Positions 25,666 through 33,221 of a stretch of 64,000 bases of DNA are shown in pieces. Position numbers and translations under genes: made by a program. The stretch is from NCBI RefSeq assembly GCF_020905295.1, contig NZ_JAJJMM010000001.1, forward strand, positions 124,001-188,000, written 5' to 3'. Numbering within the stretch: the stretch's first letter is position 1; every line of letters begins with the position of its first letter. The notes beneath the pieces were generated by a model. The model did no database searches, was not told where the DNA came from, and worked only from the letters and a program-made list of their open reading frames with translations. Source of the stretch: Flavobacterium piscisymbiosum (GTDB lineage Bacteria > Bacteroidota > Bacteroidia > Flavobacteriales > Flavobacteriaceae).

Positions 25666-26936
25666 TGAAATTACAAAATTATACCCTTCGTTATCTTGCA
25701 ATAACATTGCTAGTAGTGATCCCAATTTGGGCAGGAATCTTTTATGCCCATATTCTGGACGAAGTGCATGATAATATTGATGATGATTTGAAAAACTCAA
25801 AAATCATAATCATGAGACATGTGTTTACAGATAAGAAAATCCTGAATTCACCTGAATTTGGAATTAATAAATTTACCATAAAACCGCTGCCAAAAGGTAA
25901 TTACTCTCATAAAGACAAGCTTTTTACTTCGTCTGAATTCATGGAATACGATAATGAAGATGAACCTATCCGGGTTTTAAAAACAATTTTTAATGATGAT
26001 AACGGAAACTCTTATGAACTAATTATAAAAGCATCAATAGTCGAAGAAGATGACCTTCTGGCAGATTTACTCTTGTCCTTAATTGCGTTATATGTTATGC
26101 TGGTAATTAGTATATTGGCTGTCAACCATTTGCTTTTAAAGAAGATATGGAAATCTTTTTATATCATTCTGGAAAACATTAAACAAATAAAACTTGGAAC
26201 AGGCAGCAAATTAGTCCCTGTTAACTCCTCTATTGATGAATTTAATGTTTTAGCAAGCGAAGTAGAAACAATGCTTAGCCGTAATGAAACCATCTATTCA
26301 AGTCAGAAACAATTTATAGAAAATGCATCTCATGAGCTGCAGACTCCTCTGGCGATAAGTATTAATAAATTAGAATTATTTGCAGAAAACTCAACCCTTT
26401 CAGAAGAACAAATGATCGAAATTGGCAAGATAACCGATACATTAAACAGATTAACACGATTGAACAAATCTTTGCTAATGCTGTCAAAAATCGAAAACCA
26501 ACAATATCCGGAAGAAGAAGAGATCAACTTTAATAAACTTATCTCAATATTAACAGAGGACTATTCTGATCTTGCCGATTTTAAAAAAGTAAAAATTACT
26601 ATCATCGAAAACGATACTTTACATTTTACTATGAACAAAGGATTGGCAATTGCATTAATCAGTAATTTATTAAAAAATGCTTTGATTCATAATCATCCCG
26701 AAGGTTTTGTCAATTTTACAATAAATAAAAACAATATTTCAATCTCTAATAGTGGAAGTAATTATCCATTAAATCCAGAACTTATCTTCAATAGATTTTA
26801 CCGTAATACTACAACAAATGAATCTACTGGTTTAGGTCTTCCTCTTGTAAAATCGATCATTGCCAATTATTCGGTTACTATTGAATATCTATTTAATGAC
26901 GGACATACCTTCAAAATTAATTTTCCTAAAAAGTAG
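25665..26936 (+). CDS. Membrane histidine kinase
   Basis: A 423-residue sensor kinase. Transmembrane segments at about 9-30 and 132-157 enclose an extracytoplasmic sensor domain of about 100 residues rich in charged residues (Asp, Glu, Lys, His). The H-box ASHELQTPLAI gives His223; N-box LISNLLKNALIHN and the GTGLGL-like STGLGLPLVKSI complete the ATPase domain. Coupled to the regulator by a 1-base ATG/TAA overlap. The PepSY-like secreted proteins next to it may report on, or change, its signal. Confidence 0.92.
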   Translation: MKLQNYTLRYLAITLLVVIPIWAGIFYAHILDEVHDNIDDDLKNSKIIIMRHVFTDKKILNSPEFGINKFTIKPLPKGNYSHKDKLFTSSEFMEYDNEDEPIRVLKTIFNDDNGNSYELIIKASIVEEDDLLADLLLSLIALYVMLVISILAVNHLLLKKIWKSFYIILENIKQIKLGTGSKLVPVNSSIDEFNVLASEVETMLSRNETIYSSQKQFIENASHELQTPLAISINKLELFAENSTLSEEQMIEIGKITDTLNRLTRLNKSLLMLSKIENQQYPEEEEINFNKLISILTEDYSDLADFKKVKITIIENDTLHFTMNKGLAIALISNLLKNALIHNHPEGFVNFTINKNNISISNSGSNYPLNPELIFNRFYRNTTTNESTGLGLPLVKSIIANYSVTIEYLFNDGHTFKINFPKK

Positions 26937-26952
26937 TCTTTTTATTATATTT

Positions 26953-26987
26953 TTCCTAATTGTTTCCAAATTCAGGTTATAGGTTTG
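26953..26987 (+). promoter_or_regulatory. Putative response-regulator box B and promoter
   Basis: TTCC at 26953 and 26964 (11-bp period) followed by AAATTCA and TAGGTTTG at 26980-26987, a good -7 element. Located 24 bp before the first PepSY-like gene. The half-sites and the spacing to the -7 are nearly identical to box C. Confidence 0.7.
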
Positions 26988-27010
26988 TATCAAATTAAAA
27001 ACTTATAATT

Positions 27011-27448
27011 ATGAAAACGAAATTAAAACTGGCCGCATGCCTGCTTGTAGGATTGACTTTTTCTGCAAACGCTCAAAAAACAGTTATAACAAAAACAGAC
27101 CTGCCTGCAAATGCTCAAACTTTTCTAAAAACCCATTTTGCAGGACAAGAGCCTTCTTATATAATTAAGGACAAAGAAACTTTCGCTACAGATTACAAAG
27201 TTCAGTTTACGAACAACATCGAAGTAGAATTTGATGCAAAAGGAAATTGGGAAGAAGTTGACGGAAACCACACTTCAATTCCTGTGGCCATAGTTCCTAA
27301 AACAATTGCTTCTTATATAAAAACAAATTTTGCTAATACATCAGTAACCAAAATAAGCAAAGATTACAAAGGTTATGAAGTAGATATAAATAATGGCTTA
27401 GAATTAGAGTTTAACTCTAAAGGCAGTTTTTTAAGAATCGACAATTAA
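27011..27448 (+). CDS. PepSY-like (DUF2874) secreted protein 1
   Basis: A 145-residue periplasmic protein with a signal peptide ending SANAQ. One PepSY-like unit of two halves: LPANAQTFLKTHF ... VEFDAKGNWEEVDGN, then IPVAIVPKTIASYIKTNF ... LELEFNSKGSFLRID. This BLIP-like fold is common in Bacteroidetes near two-component systems. It starts 24 bp after box B and is co-transcribed with the next gene (28 bp gap, no terminator). It is most similar to the fourth paralogue at 29051. Confidence 0.85.
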   Translation: MKTKLKLAACLLVGLTFSANAQKTVITKTDLPANAQTFLKTHFAGQEPSYIIKDKETFATDYKVQFTNNIEVEFDAKGNWEEVDGNHTSIPVAIVPKTIASYIKTNFANTSVTKISKDYKGYEVDINNGLELEFNSKGSFLRIDN

Positions 27449-27476
27449 AACAATCATTTATTAAATTATTACAATC

Positions 27477-27935
27477 ATGAAAAAAATAATTTTAACAGGC
27501 TTTATTGCCTTATCACTTTTATTCTCCACAACATCCTGCGATAACGATGATGATCACGAATCTGTAATTAATGCCAGCGAGTTACCAGCATCGGCTAGTG
27601 CATTTGTTACAACTTATTTTCCAGGTGTTAATTACCAAATAATAAAAAAACAGAATCAAGCTGATGCAGATGGATCTATTTATGATGTTTACCTCACAAA
27701 TGGTTTCGAGATTGATTTTGATGCTAATGGAAATTGGGTTGATATTGACGGAAATCATCAGGCGATTCCTGCAGAATTAATTCCAGAGAAAATTCAAACT
27801 TACATAACAGTGAATTATCCTAATCAATTTGTGATCGCTATTGACAATGAAAAAACTTTTATTGAAATTGATCTTTCTAACAACTTGGAATTAATATTTG
27901 ATACTCAGGGAAATTTTGTACGCATAGATCATTAA
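27477..27935 (+). CDS. PepSY-like (DUF2874) lipoprotein 2
   Basis: A 152-residue protein with a lipobox (Thr-Thr-Ser-Cys) and an acidic Asp-rich tether (DNDDDH). One PepSY-like unit: FEIDFDANGNWVDIDGN and IPAELIPEKIQTYITVNYP. Second gene of the box B operon, ended by a terminator at 27949. The acidic linker and Asp-rich core suggest divalent cation contacts, but this is inference only. Confidence 0.85.
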   Translation: MKKIILTGFIALSLLFSTTSCDNDDDHESVINASELPASASAFVTTYFPGVNYQIIKKQNQADADGSIYDVYLTNGFEIDFDANGNWVDIDGNHQAIPAELIPEKIQTYITVNYPNQFVIAIDNEKTFIEIDLSNNLELIFDTQGNFVRIDH

Positions 27936-27948
27936 ATATCTAAACACC

Positions 27949-27981
27949 AAAAGCTCCAAATATTTAAATTGGGGCTTTTTT
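27949..27981 (+). terminator. Terminator after PepSY-like gene 2
   Basis: AAAAGCTCCAA / TTGGGGCTTTTTT, with G-U pairs and a T tail. Confidence 0.8.
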
Positions 27982-28008
27982 ATTTTTAAATTTAAAAAAA
28001 TAAGAAAA

Positions 28009-28043
28009 TTCCTAAATGTTTCCAAATTCACATTATAATATTG
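28009..28043 (+). promoter_or_regulatory. Putative response-regulator box C and promoter
   Basis: TTCC at 28009 and 28020 (11-bp period), then AAATTCA and TAATATTG at 28036-28043. The distance from first TTCC to -7 is 27 bp, identical to box B. Located 40 bp before PepSY-like gene 3. Confidence 0.7.
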
Positions 28044-28082
28044 CACTATAATACAAACTTAAAATTTTAAATACACTAGATT

Positions 28083-28940
28083 ATGAAAAAGACATTCTTA
28101 ACAAGTTTGATGGCATTATCAATTTTACTATCTACAGTTTCTTGCGACAGCAATGACGATGCAACTGCTGATAAAACTGTAATCGAACCAACAACACTTC
28201 CAACTACAGCAAAAACATTTACAGAAACTTACTTTCCTAACGCAGTATATAAAGCTGTAAAACTAAATATCCCAAGTTACAACGGAACGGTTTATGATGT
28301 TTCTCTTGCAAATGGTTTTGAAATTGATTTTGATGCTAACGGAAACTGGACAGAAATTGATGGAGGAAACAACCCAATTCCTACTGCTTTGATTCCGGAA
28401 AAAATCAATGCTTATATAGCTGCAAATTATCCTGGTTTGTTTGTAGTTCAAATTGAAAACGAAAAAACAAAATATGATGTAGAACTTTCTAACGACTTAG
28501 ATTTAGTTTTTACGATGCAGGGAGATTTTGTTAGAATTGATCACGACGGAGATAATCATAATGAAGTTGTAGTAAACCCAACTACTTTACCTGCAGCAGC
28601 AACAACATTAATAAGTACGCATTTTCCTGATGCAGTTATCAGATTGGTAGAGAAAAAAAATATTGCAGCTCTAAATGGTGCTATCTACGATGTTTCTCTT
28701 TCAAATGGTTTCGAAATTGATTTTGATGCGAACGGAAACTGGACCGAGATTGACGGAGGCCGCCTGGCTATTCCAAATGCTTTAGTACCAGAAAAAATCG
28801 CTGCTTATGTAACTGCAAATTATCCTGCTTTACTATTAACAGCTATCGACAAAGAAAGAACTTATTATGATGTAGAACTTTCTAATGATTTGGATTTAGT
28901 TTTTGATCTTCAGGGAAATTTTCTGAGAATTGATAAATAA
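28083..28940 (+). CDS. Two-domain PepSY-like (DUF2874) lipoprotein 3
   Basis: A 285-residue lipoprotein (Thr-Val-Ser-Cys) with two complete PepSY-like units in tandem. Each has DVSLxNGFEIDFDANGNW, then IDGG and xPEKIxAYxxANYP, then the DVELSNDLDLVF ending. The internal duplication is clear at the protein level, the second unit starting near residue 160 after a DHDGDNHNE linker. Preceded by box C and followed by its own terminator at 28962, so it is a separate transcript of the same regulon. Confidence 0.87.
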   Translation: MKKTFLTSLMALSILLSTVSCDSNDDATADKTVIEPTTLPTTAKTFTETYFPNAVYKAVKLNIPSYNGTVYDVSLANGFEIDFDANGNWTEIDGGNNPIPTALIPEKINAYIAANYPGLFVVQIENEKTKYDVELSNDLDLVFTMQGDFVRIDHDGDNHNEVVVNPTTLPAAATTLISTHFPDAVIRLVEKKNIAALNGAIYDVSLSNGFEIDFDANGNWTEIDGGRLAIPNALVPEKIAAYVTANYPALLLTAIDKERTYYDVELSNDLDLVFDLQGNFLRIDK

Positions 28941-28961
28941 TCTTTAATTAAAATAAAACCT

Positions 28962-28990
28962 AAGCTCTGATTCCAACATCAGGGCTTTTC
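28962..28990 (+). terminator. Terminator after PepSY-like gene 3
   Basis: AGCTCTGAT / ATCAGGGCT stem followed by TTTCTTTTT. Confidence 0.75.
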
Positions 28991-29050
28991 TTTTTCAATA
29001 TATCTTTCAAAATTTAGTCTTATCTTGTATAACAATTAAAATCAGCAAAT

Positions 29051-29494
29051 ATGAGAACGAAATTAAACTTGGTAGTCTGCCTAATTGCAGGATTACTATT
29101 TGGACTTTCTGCAAATGCACAAAAAACCGTTATTAAAAAAGAAGCTTTACCCGCAAATGCACAAACTTTTTTAAAGGCTCACTTTGGATCTAAAAAGCCC
29201 AGCTATATATTAGAAGATAAAGAAATTCTTTCTACAGAATACAAAGTGCAGTTTGATAATAAAATTGAAATAGAATTTGACAAAAAAGGAAACTGGAAAG
29301 AAGTTGATGGTAATGGAGATAAAATTCCTTCTTCTATTATCCCGAAAAAAATCGCTTCGTATGTAAAAACCAACTTTCGTAAAGAGAAAATAACCAAAAT
29401 CGAGATAGGAACTTTTGGCTATGAAGCTAAACTAACAAACGGTTTAGAATTAAAATTTAACCTAAAAGGAGATTTTACTAAAATTGATAAGTAA
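29051..29494 (+). CDS. PepSY-like (DUF2874) secreted protein 4
   Basis: A 147-residue paralogue of the gene at 27011 with the same signal peptide pattern (SANAQKTVI) and the same LPANAQTFLKxHF and ASYxKTNF segments. It is more basic than the others (many Lys: KLTNGLELKFNLKGDFTKIDK). Upstream there is only a degenerate match to the TTCC box (TTTC at 28993 and 29005, 12-bp apart), so its membership of the regulon is uncertain. Terminator at 29514. Confidence 0.85.
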   Translation: MRTKLNLVVCLIAGLLFGLSANAQKTVIKKEALPANAQTFLKAHFGSKKPSYILEDKEILSTEYKVQFDNKIEIEFDKKGNWKEVDGNGDKIPSSIIPKKIASYVKTNFRKEKITKIEIGTFGYEAKLTNGLELKFNLKGDFTKIDK

Positions 29495-29513
29495 CATTTA
29501 ATTTTAAAAACAA

Positions 29514-29548
29514 AAAAGCCCACAAGTTTCTAAAAACCTGTGGGCTTT
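29514..29548. terminator. Terminator between PepSY-like gene 4 and GlmU-like gene
   Basis: AAAGCCCACAAG / CTGTGGGCTTT hairpin between convergent genes. Confidence 0.75.
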
Positions 29549-29592
29549 ACTAAATTATCTCATGATCAAATTGACTAATTATCTAATTAAAA

Positions 29593-30768
29593 TTAGTCTT
29601 TTCTCCATTTTTTAGTTTCCTCAAAAATGTGTTCTAAGATGGCAGATTCTGTTTCGTCGAAATCTATGTTTCGTCTTCCCATTACTAGTTTTGCAGTTTC
29701 AAAAGCTTTTTTGGTTACATAAGTGGTAAAACCTGCAGCTCCTCCCCATGAAAAACTCGGAACAAAATTGCGAGGAAAACCACTCCCAAAAATATTGGTA
29801 CTAACTCCTACTACAGTTCCGGTATTAAACATCGTATTGATTCCGCATTTACTGTGATCTCCCATCATCAAACCACAAAACTGAAGTCCGGTTTTAGCAA
29901 AGCCTTCGGTTTCGTAACTCCATAATTTTACTTCTTCGTAGTTATTTTTCAGGTTCGAATTATTACTGTCGGCTCCAATATTACACCATTCGCCTAAAAC
30001 AGAATCACCTAAAAATCCGTCGTGTCCTTTGTTTGAATTCGCAAAAAGAACCGAATTTTTAACCTCTCCTCCTATTCTTGATCCTGGGCCAACTGTTGTA
30101 GCTCCGTAAACTTTAGCATTTAGTTTTACCTGAGCATTTTCGCATAAAGCAAAAGGGCCACGAATTACGGTTCCCTCCATAATTTCGGCATTCTTACCTA
30201 TATATATAGGACCCGTTGAAGCATTTAGTGTAACGAACTCTAATTTTGCTCCTTCTTCGATAAAAACATTCTCAGGCGCAATAACATTTACACTCTTCGG
30301 GATAGATTGCGATTTTCTGTCTTCGGTTAAATAAATAAAATCTTCACGAATGGCAGCATCATTTTTAGAAAAGATATCCCATGTATGTTCTACAGTCAGA
30401 GCATCTCCGTTATATTGAATGATTTCGTAAGAATCAAAATCTACTTCTTCCTGATTTTCTGTTGTAAAAAAAGCGATCACATCATCACCTTTAAAGATCG
30501 CCTGGTTTTCTTTTAAATCAGAAACCAGTTCTGCAAGCGTATCATTTGGTAAATATGCTGCATTGATCATCACGTTTTCTTCCATTTCCACCATCGGGAA
30601 TTTGGTTGATAGGTAATCTTCGGTAATAGTAGTTATGGTCGAACCTAAACGCGCCTCCCACTTTTGGCGAATCGTCATGATTCCGATTAATATATCAGCA
30701 ACAGGTCTTGTAAAAGTAAAAGGTAGTAAAGCATTCCGGACGGGACCGTCAAAAAGAATGTAGTTCAT
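29593..30768 (-). CDS. GlmU-like sugar nucleotidyltransferase family protein
   Basis: A 391-residue protein. The N-terminal half (1-150) is a shortened nucleotidyltransferase-like domain (MNYILFDGPVRNALLPFTF) without the usual GxGTRM loop. The C-terminal half is a left-handed beta-helix of hexapeptide repeats (VIAPENVFIEEGAKL, IYIGKNAEIMEGTVIRG, GPGSRIGGEVKNSV). Known in Bacteroidetes as a GlmU family protein; probably acts on hexose phosphates or acetylates a sugar nucleotide, but the altered N-terminal loop makes activity uncertain. Monocistronic next to rpmE2. Confidence 0.75.
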   Translation of the reverse strand: MNYILFDGPVRNALLPFTFTRPVADILIGIMTIRQKWEARLGSTITTITEDYLSTKFPMVEMEENVMINAAYLPNDTLAELVSDLKENQAIFKGDDVIAFFTTENQEEVDFDSYEIIQYNGDALTVEHTWDIFSKNDAAIREDFIYLTEDRKSQSIPKSVNVIAPENVFIEEGAKLEFVTLNASTGPIYIGKNAEIMEGTVIRGPFALCENAQVKLNAKVYGATTVGPGSRIGGEVKNSVLFANSNKGHDGFLGDSVLGEWCNIGADSNNSNLKNNYEEVKLWSYETEGFAKTGLQFCGLMMGDHSKCGINTMFNTGTVVGVSTNIFGSGFPRNFVPSFSWGGAAGFTTYVTKKAFETAKLVMGRRNIDFDETESAILEHIFEETKKWRKD

Positions 30769-30810
30769 AAAATAAATTTATATTGTTAAAATTGATTTGG
30801 TTATCGAGAT

Positions 30811-30818
30811 CAAAGTTA
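30811..30818 (-). promoter_or_regulatory. -7 element (TAACTTTG) of the GlmU-like gene
   Basis: Minus-strand TAnnTTTG match 43 bp upstream of the start codon. Confidence 0.5.
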
Positions 30819-30937
30819 CAAATATTTATGCGTTTTCATTAAATGCACATTAATTCAAAGCAAAAAATAGCTGCTTTTTTTTAGAGCTACTACTAAAATA
30901 TTGTCCAGAATCATATTTTTTTATATTGGTAATCATT

Positions 30938-31014
30938 TAACCGCAAAGCCCGCAAAGGTCTTGCGCAAAGGTTGCAAAGTCATTATTTACAAAGCGTTGC
31001 GGACTTTTCGGTTA
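30938..31014. repeat. Dispersed GCAAAG-type inverted repeat
   Basis: TTAACCGCAAAG at the left pairs with CTTTTCGGTTAA at the right; between them GCAAAG units recur. Related to the element at 61644-61712. The rest of 30769-31087 holds the GlmU-like promoter and the rpmE2 terminator, and no gene. Confidence 0.65.
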
Positions 31015-31039
31015 AATTTTATAACAGAAAATTGTGCAT

Positions 31040-31069
31040 AAAAAAAGCCTTCCGATTGGAAGGCTTTTG
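31040..31069 (-). terminator. Terminator of rpmE2
   Basis: AAAAGCCTTCC / GGAAGGCTTTT hairpin with a 4-base loop and T run on the minus strand. Confidence 0.85.
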
Positions 31070-31087
31070 TATAAATTAAAACAGTTA

Positions 31088-31342
31088 TTAGTTTTTAACG
31101 TGTTTTGCATATTTAGTTTTGAATTTATCAATACGTCCTGCAGTATCGATAAGTTTAGATTTACCAGTATAAAAAGGGTGAGATGTTCTAGAAATCTCCA
31201 TTTTTACAACTGGATACTCAACTCCGTCAACTTCAATTGTTTCTTTTGTATCTGCAGTAGATTTAGTGATAAAAACTTCGTCATTTGACATGTCTTTAAA
31301 TGCAACTAATCTGTAATTTTCTGGGTGAATTCCTTTTTTCAT
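31088..31342 (-). CDS. rpmE2: 50S ribosomal protein L31 type B
   Basis: An 84-residue protein starting [17 protein letters not shown], with [20 protein letters not shown]. It has no cysteines, so it is the zinc-free type B form. Full length. Preceded by a strong promoter (31460-31488) with a leader of about 110 nt. Confidence 0.96.
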   Translation of the reverse strand: MKKGIHPENYRLVAFKDMSNDEVFITKSTADTKETIEVDGVEYPVVKMEISRTSHPFYTGKSKLIDTAGRIDKFKTKYAKHVKN

Positions 31343-31459
31343 CTTTTATTTTTATTTATTGTTTAGAGCATTTTTATTTTGAAGCTTTTTCATGGTTAGA
31401 AAAAGGTGTAAACAAAGGATACTCTTTTTTTGTTTAAAACTTTTAATTATTTCAGTTTG

Positions 31460-31488
31460 CAAATTTACAATTCTTTTTTAATCTACAA
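31460..31488 (-). promoter_or_regulatory. Promoter of rpmE2
   Basis: Minus strand TTG (31488-31486), 18 bp, TAAATTTG (31467-31460). Confidence 0.65.
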
Positions 31489-31555
31489 ATGTTTATCCCA
31501 CTTTTTTTTAGTTAAATTCAAAAAGCTTTTTTATCTCTCATATATTGGGAATTGC

Positions 31556-31563
31556 TATATTTG
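31556..31563 (+). promoter_or_regulatory. -7 element (TATATTTG) of the DUF4199 gene
   Basis: TAnnTTTG match 23 bp before ATG 31586. Transcription would begin near 31568, so an upstream in-frame extension to 31430 cannot be the start. Confidence 0.6.
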
Positions 31564-31585
31564 TGGATTAATAAATCATCGTTTT

Positions 31586-32128
31586 ATGGAAAAAAATACT
31601 TCTCCTGCTAAATCATCAGTTATATATGGTGTTTTGTTTGGTGTTATCATGGTTTTAGAATTCGTTATTATGTACGTAATTGGCATGAAATCACTAGTAA
31701 ATTCTAGTGCCGGCTCAATTGTAAACATAGCAAACTATCTTATACTACCAATCCTGTTTATATATATAGGTTGTAATAATTATAAGAAAAACATCAATAA
31801 CGGTTTCATTTCTTTTAGTGAATGCTTAAAAATTGGAATTTCGATCACTTTTGTTGCTGCTTTTGTCTATGCGACTTTCAGTGTTATTTTTAATTTCATT
31901 TTCCCGGAGTTCATAAACGAAATGATCGACATTTCGAAAGAAGGAATGCTGGCTAAGAATCCTCAAATGGCAGCCAAAGAAATGGAGATGGGAATCACGA
32001 TGATAAAAAAATTCATGAACCCGTTTATTGTTTTTCCTGTAACGCTTGTTATGTACTCATTTTTTGGGTTATTGTATTCATCGCTTATAGGGGCAATTAT
32101 AAAGAATAACAATCCTCAAAGTTTATAA
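31586..32128 (+). CDS. DUF4199 domain membrane protein
   Basis: A 180-residue protein with four transmembrane segments (about 10-30, 42-60, 80-102, 145-168) and a Met-rich loop between the last two (KEGMLAKNPQMAAKEMEMG), the DUF4199 layout. ATG 31586 is set by the -7 box at 31556. It is 8 bp upstream of a glycosyltransferase; this DUF4199/glycosyltransferase pairing is frequent in Bacteroidetes. Function unknown, perhaps an accessory to lipid-linked sugar synthesis. Confidence 0.85.
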   Translation: MEKNTSPAKSSVIYGVLFGVIMVLEFVIMYVIGMKSLVNSSAGSIVNIANYLILPILFIYIGCNNYKKNINNGFISFSECLKIGISITFVAAFVYATFSVIFNFIFPEFINEMIDISKEGMLAKNPQMAAKEMEMGITMIKKFMNPFIVFPVTLVMYSFFGLLYSSLIGAIIKNNNPQSL

Positions 32129-32136
32129 AAAATTAA

Positions 32137-33093
32137 ATGAATTTATCTATACTTATACCGCTTCTTAATGAAGAGGAATCACTAAAAGAACTCTACTCGT
32201 GGATTATTAAAGTGATGCAATCTAATAATTACTCTTATGAAATCATTTTTGTAGATGATGGAAGTACAGATGATTCTTGGAATATTATCGAAAGTTTTTC
32301 TAACGAAAACCCTAATGTAAAAGGAATTCGTTTCATGAAGAACTTTGGAAAATCACAGGCACTGCATGCTGGTTTTGCAAAAGCACAAGGAGACGTTATT
32401 ATTACTATGGATGCCGATTTGCAGGATAGTCCGGATGAGATTCCGGGATTGTACGAAATGATCACGGCTCAGAAATTTGATTTGGTTTCGGGATGGAAAA
32501 AGAAACGTTACGACTCTGTTGTAGCAAAAAATCTTCCGTCTAAACTTTTTAACTGGGCGGCCAGAAAAACTTCGGGAGTTGAATTGAATGATTTCAATTG
32601 CGGATTAAAAGCTTACAAAAATACGGTGGTAAAAAACATTGAAGTTTCGGGCGAAATGCACCGATATATTCCTGTTTTGGCCAAAAATGCCGGTTTTAAT
32701 AAAATTGGCGAAAAAGTGGTGATTCACCAGGCTCGTAAATACGGCGAAACCAAATTTGGAATGGAGCGTTTTATAAACGGTTTCCTGGATTTAATTACAA
32801 TTTGGTTCTTGTCAAGATTCGGAAAAAGACCTATGCACTTATTTGGCGCAATGGGTTCGGTAATGTTTATTATCGGTTTTTTATCTGCCGCATATATTGG
32901 TATTTCTAAATTATACCATATGTATAACGGAATGAAATATAGCCTGGTAACAAGCAATCCCTGGTTTTTTATTGCTTTAACAACTATGATTTTAGGAACT
33001 CAATTGTTTCTTGCAGGTTTTCTTGGAGAAATTATTTTGAGAACTAAAAACAACGAAGCGCGTTACAAAGTAGCCCGAGAGGTTAATTTTTAA
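32137..33093 (+). CDS. Family 2 glycosyltransferase, polyprenyl-phosphate sugar synthase type
   Basis: A 318-residue protein with a GT-A domain: LIPLLNEEESL, VDDGSTDDSW and the metal-binding DADLQDS at about residue 89, GLKAYKN in the acceptor region. Two C-terminal transmembrane helices follow (about 232-255, 268-290). This is the DPM1/GtrB layout, transferring a hexose from a nucleotide sugar to undecaprenyl phosphate for cell-surface glycans. Copy 2 of the dispersed element begins 7 bp after the stop codon. Confidence 0.87.
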   Translation: MNLSILIPLLNEEESLKELYSWIIKVMQSNNYSYEIIFVDDGSTDDSWNIIESFSNENPNVKGIRFMKNFGKSQALHAGFAKAQGDVIITMDADLQDSPDEIPGLYEMITAQKFDLVSGWKKKRYDSVVAKNLPSKLFNWAARKTSGVELNDFNCGLKAYKNTVVKNIEVSGEMHRYIPVLAKNAGFNKIGEKVVIHQARKYGETKFGMERFINGFLDLITIWFLSRFGKRPMHLFGAMGSVMFIIGFLSAAYIGISKLYHMYNGMKYSLVTSNPWFFIALTTMILGTQLFLAGFLGEIILRTKNNEARYKVAREVNF

Positions 33094-33099
33094 CTTGAA

Positions 33100-33182
33100 G
33101 CCCTAGCCCTGATGGGAGTGACATCCTTTTATGGCGGGGTTCGCCATAAAAGATATAACGGACAGCAGGAAATAGCTCCTGA
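33100..33182 (-). repeat. Dispersed 83-nt hairpin element, copy 2 (reverse orientation)
   Basis: Same conserved blocks as copy 1. The apical stem here is TTTTATGGCG / CGCCATAAAA with a 5-base loop, a perfect 10-bp stem of different sequence from copy 1. Confidence 0.78.
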
Positions 33183-33221
33183 AAATTATTATTATTTTAA
33201 ATTAAATATAAAAATATACGA

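Noticed and set aside
31430..31585. Upstream in-frame extension of the DUF4199 gene
   Set aside because: The -7 box at 31556 lies inside it and the extra sequence overlaps the rpmE2 promoter region; ATG 31586 gives a normal protein.
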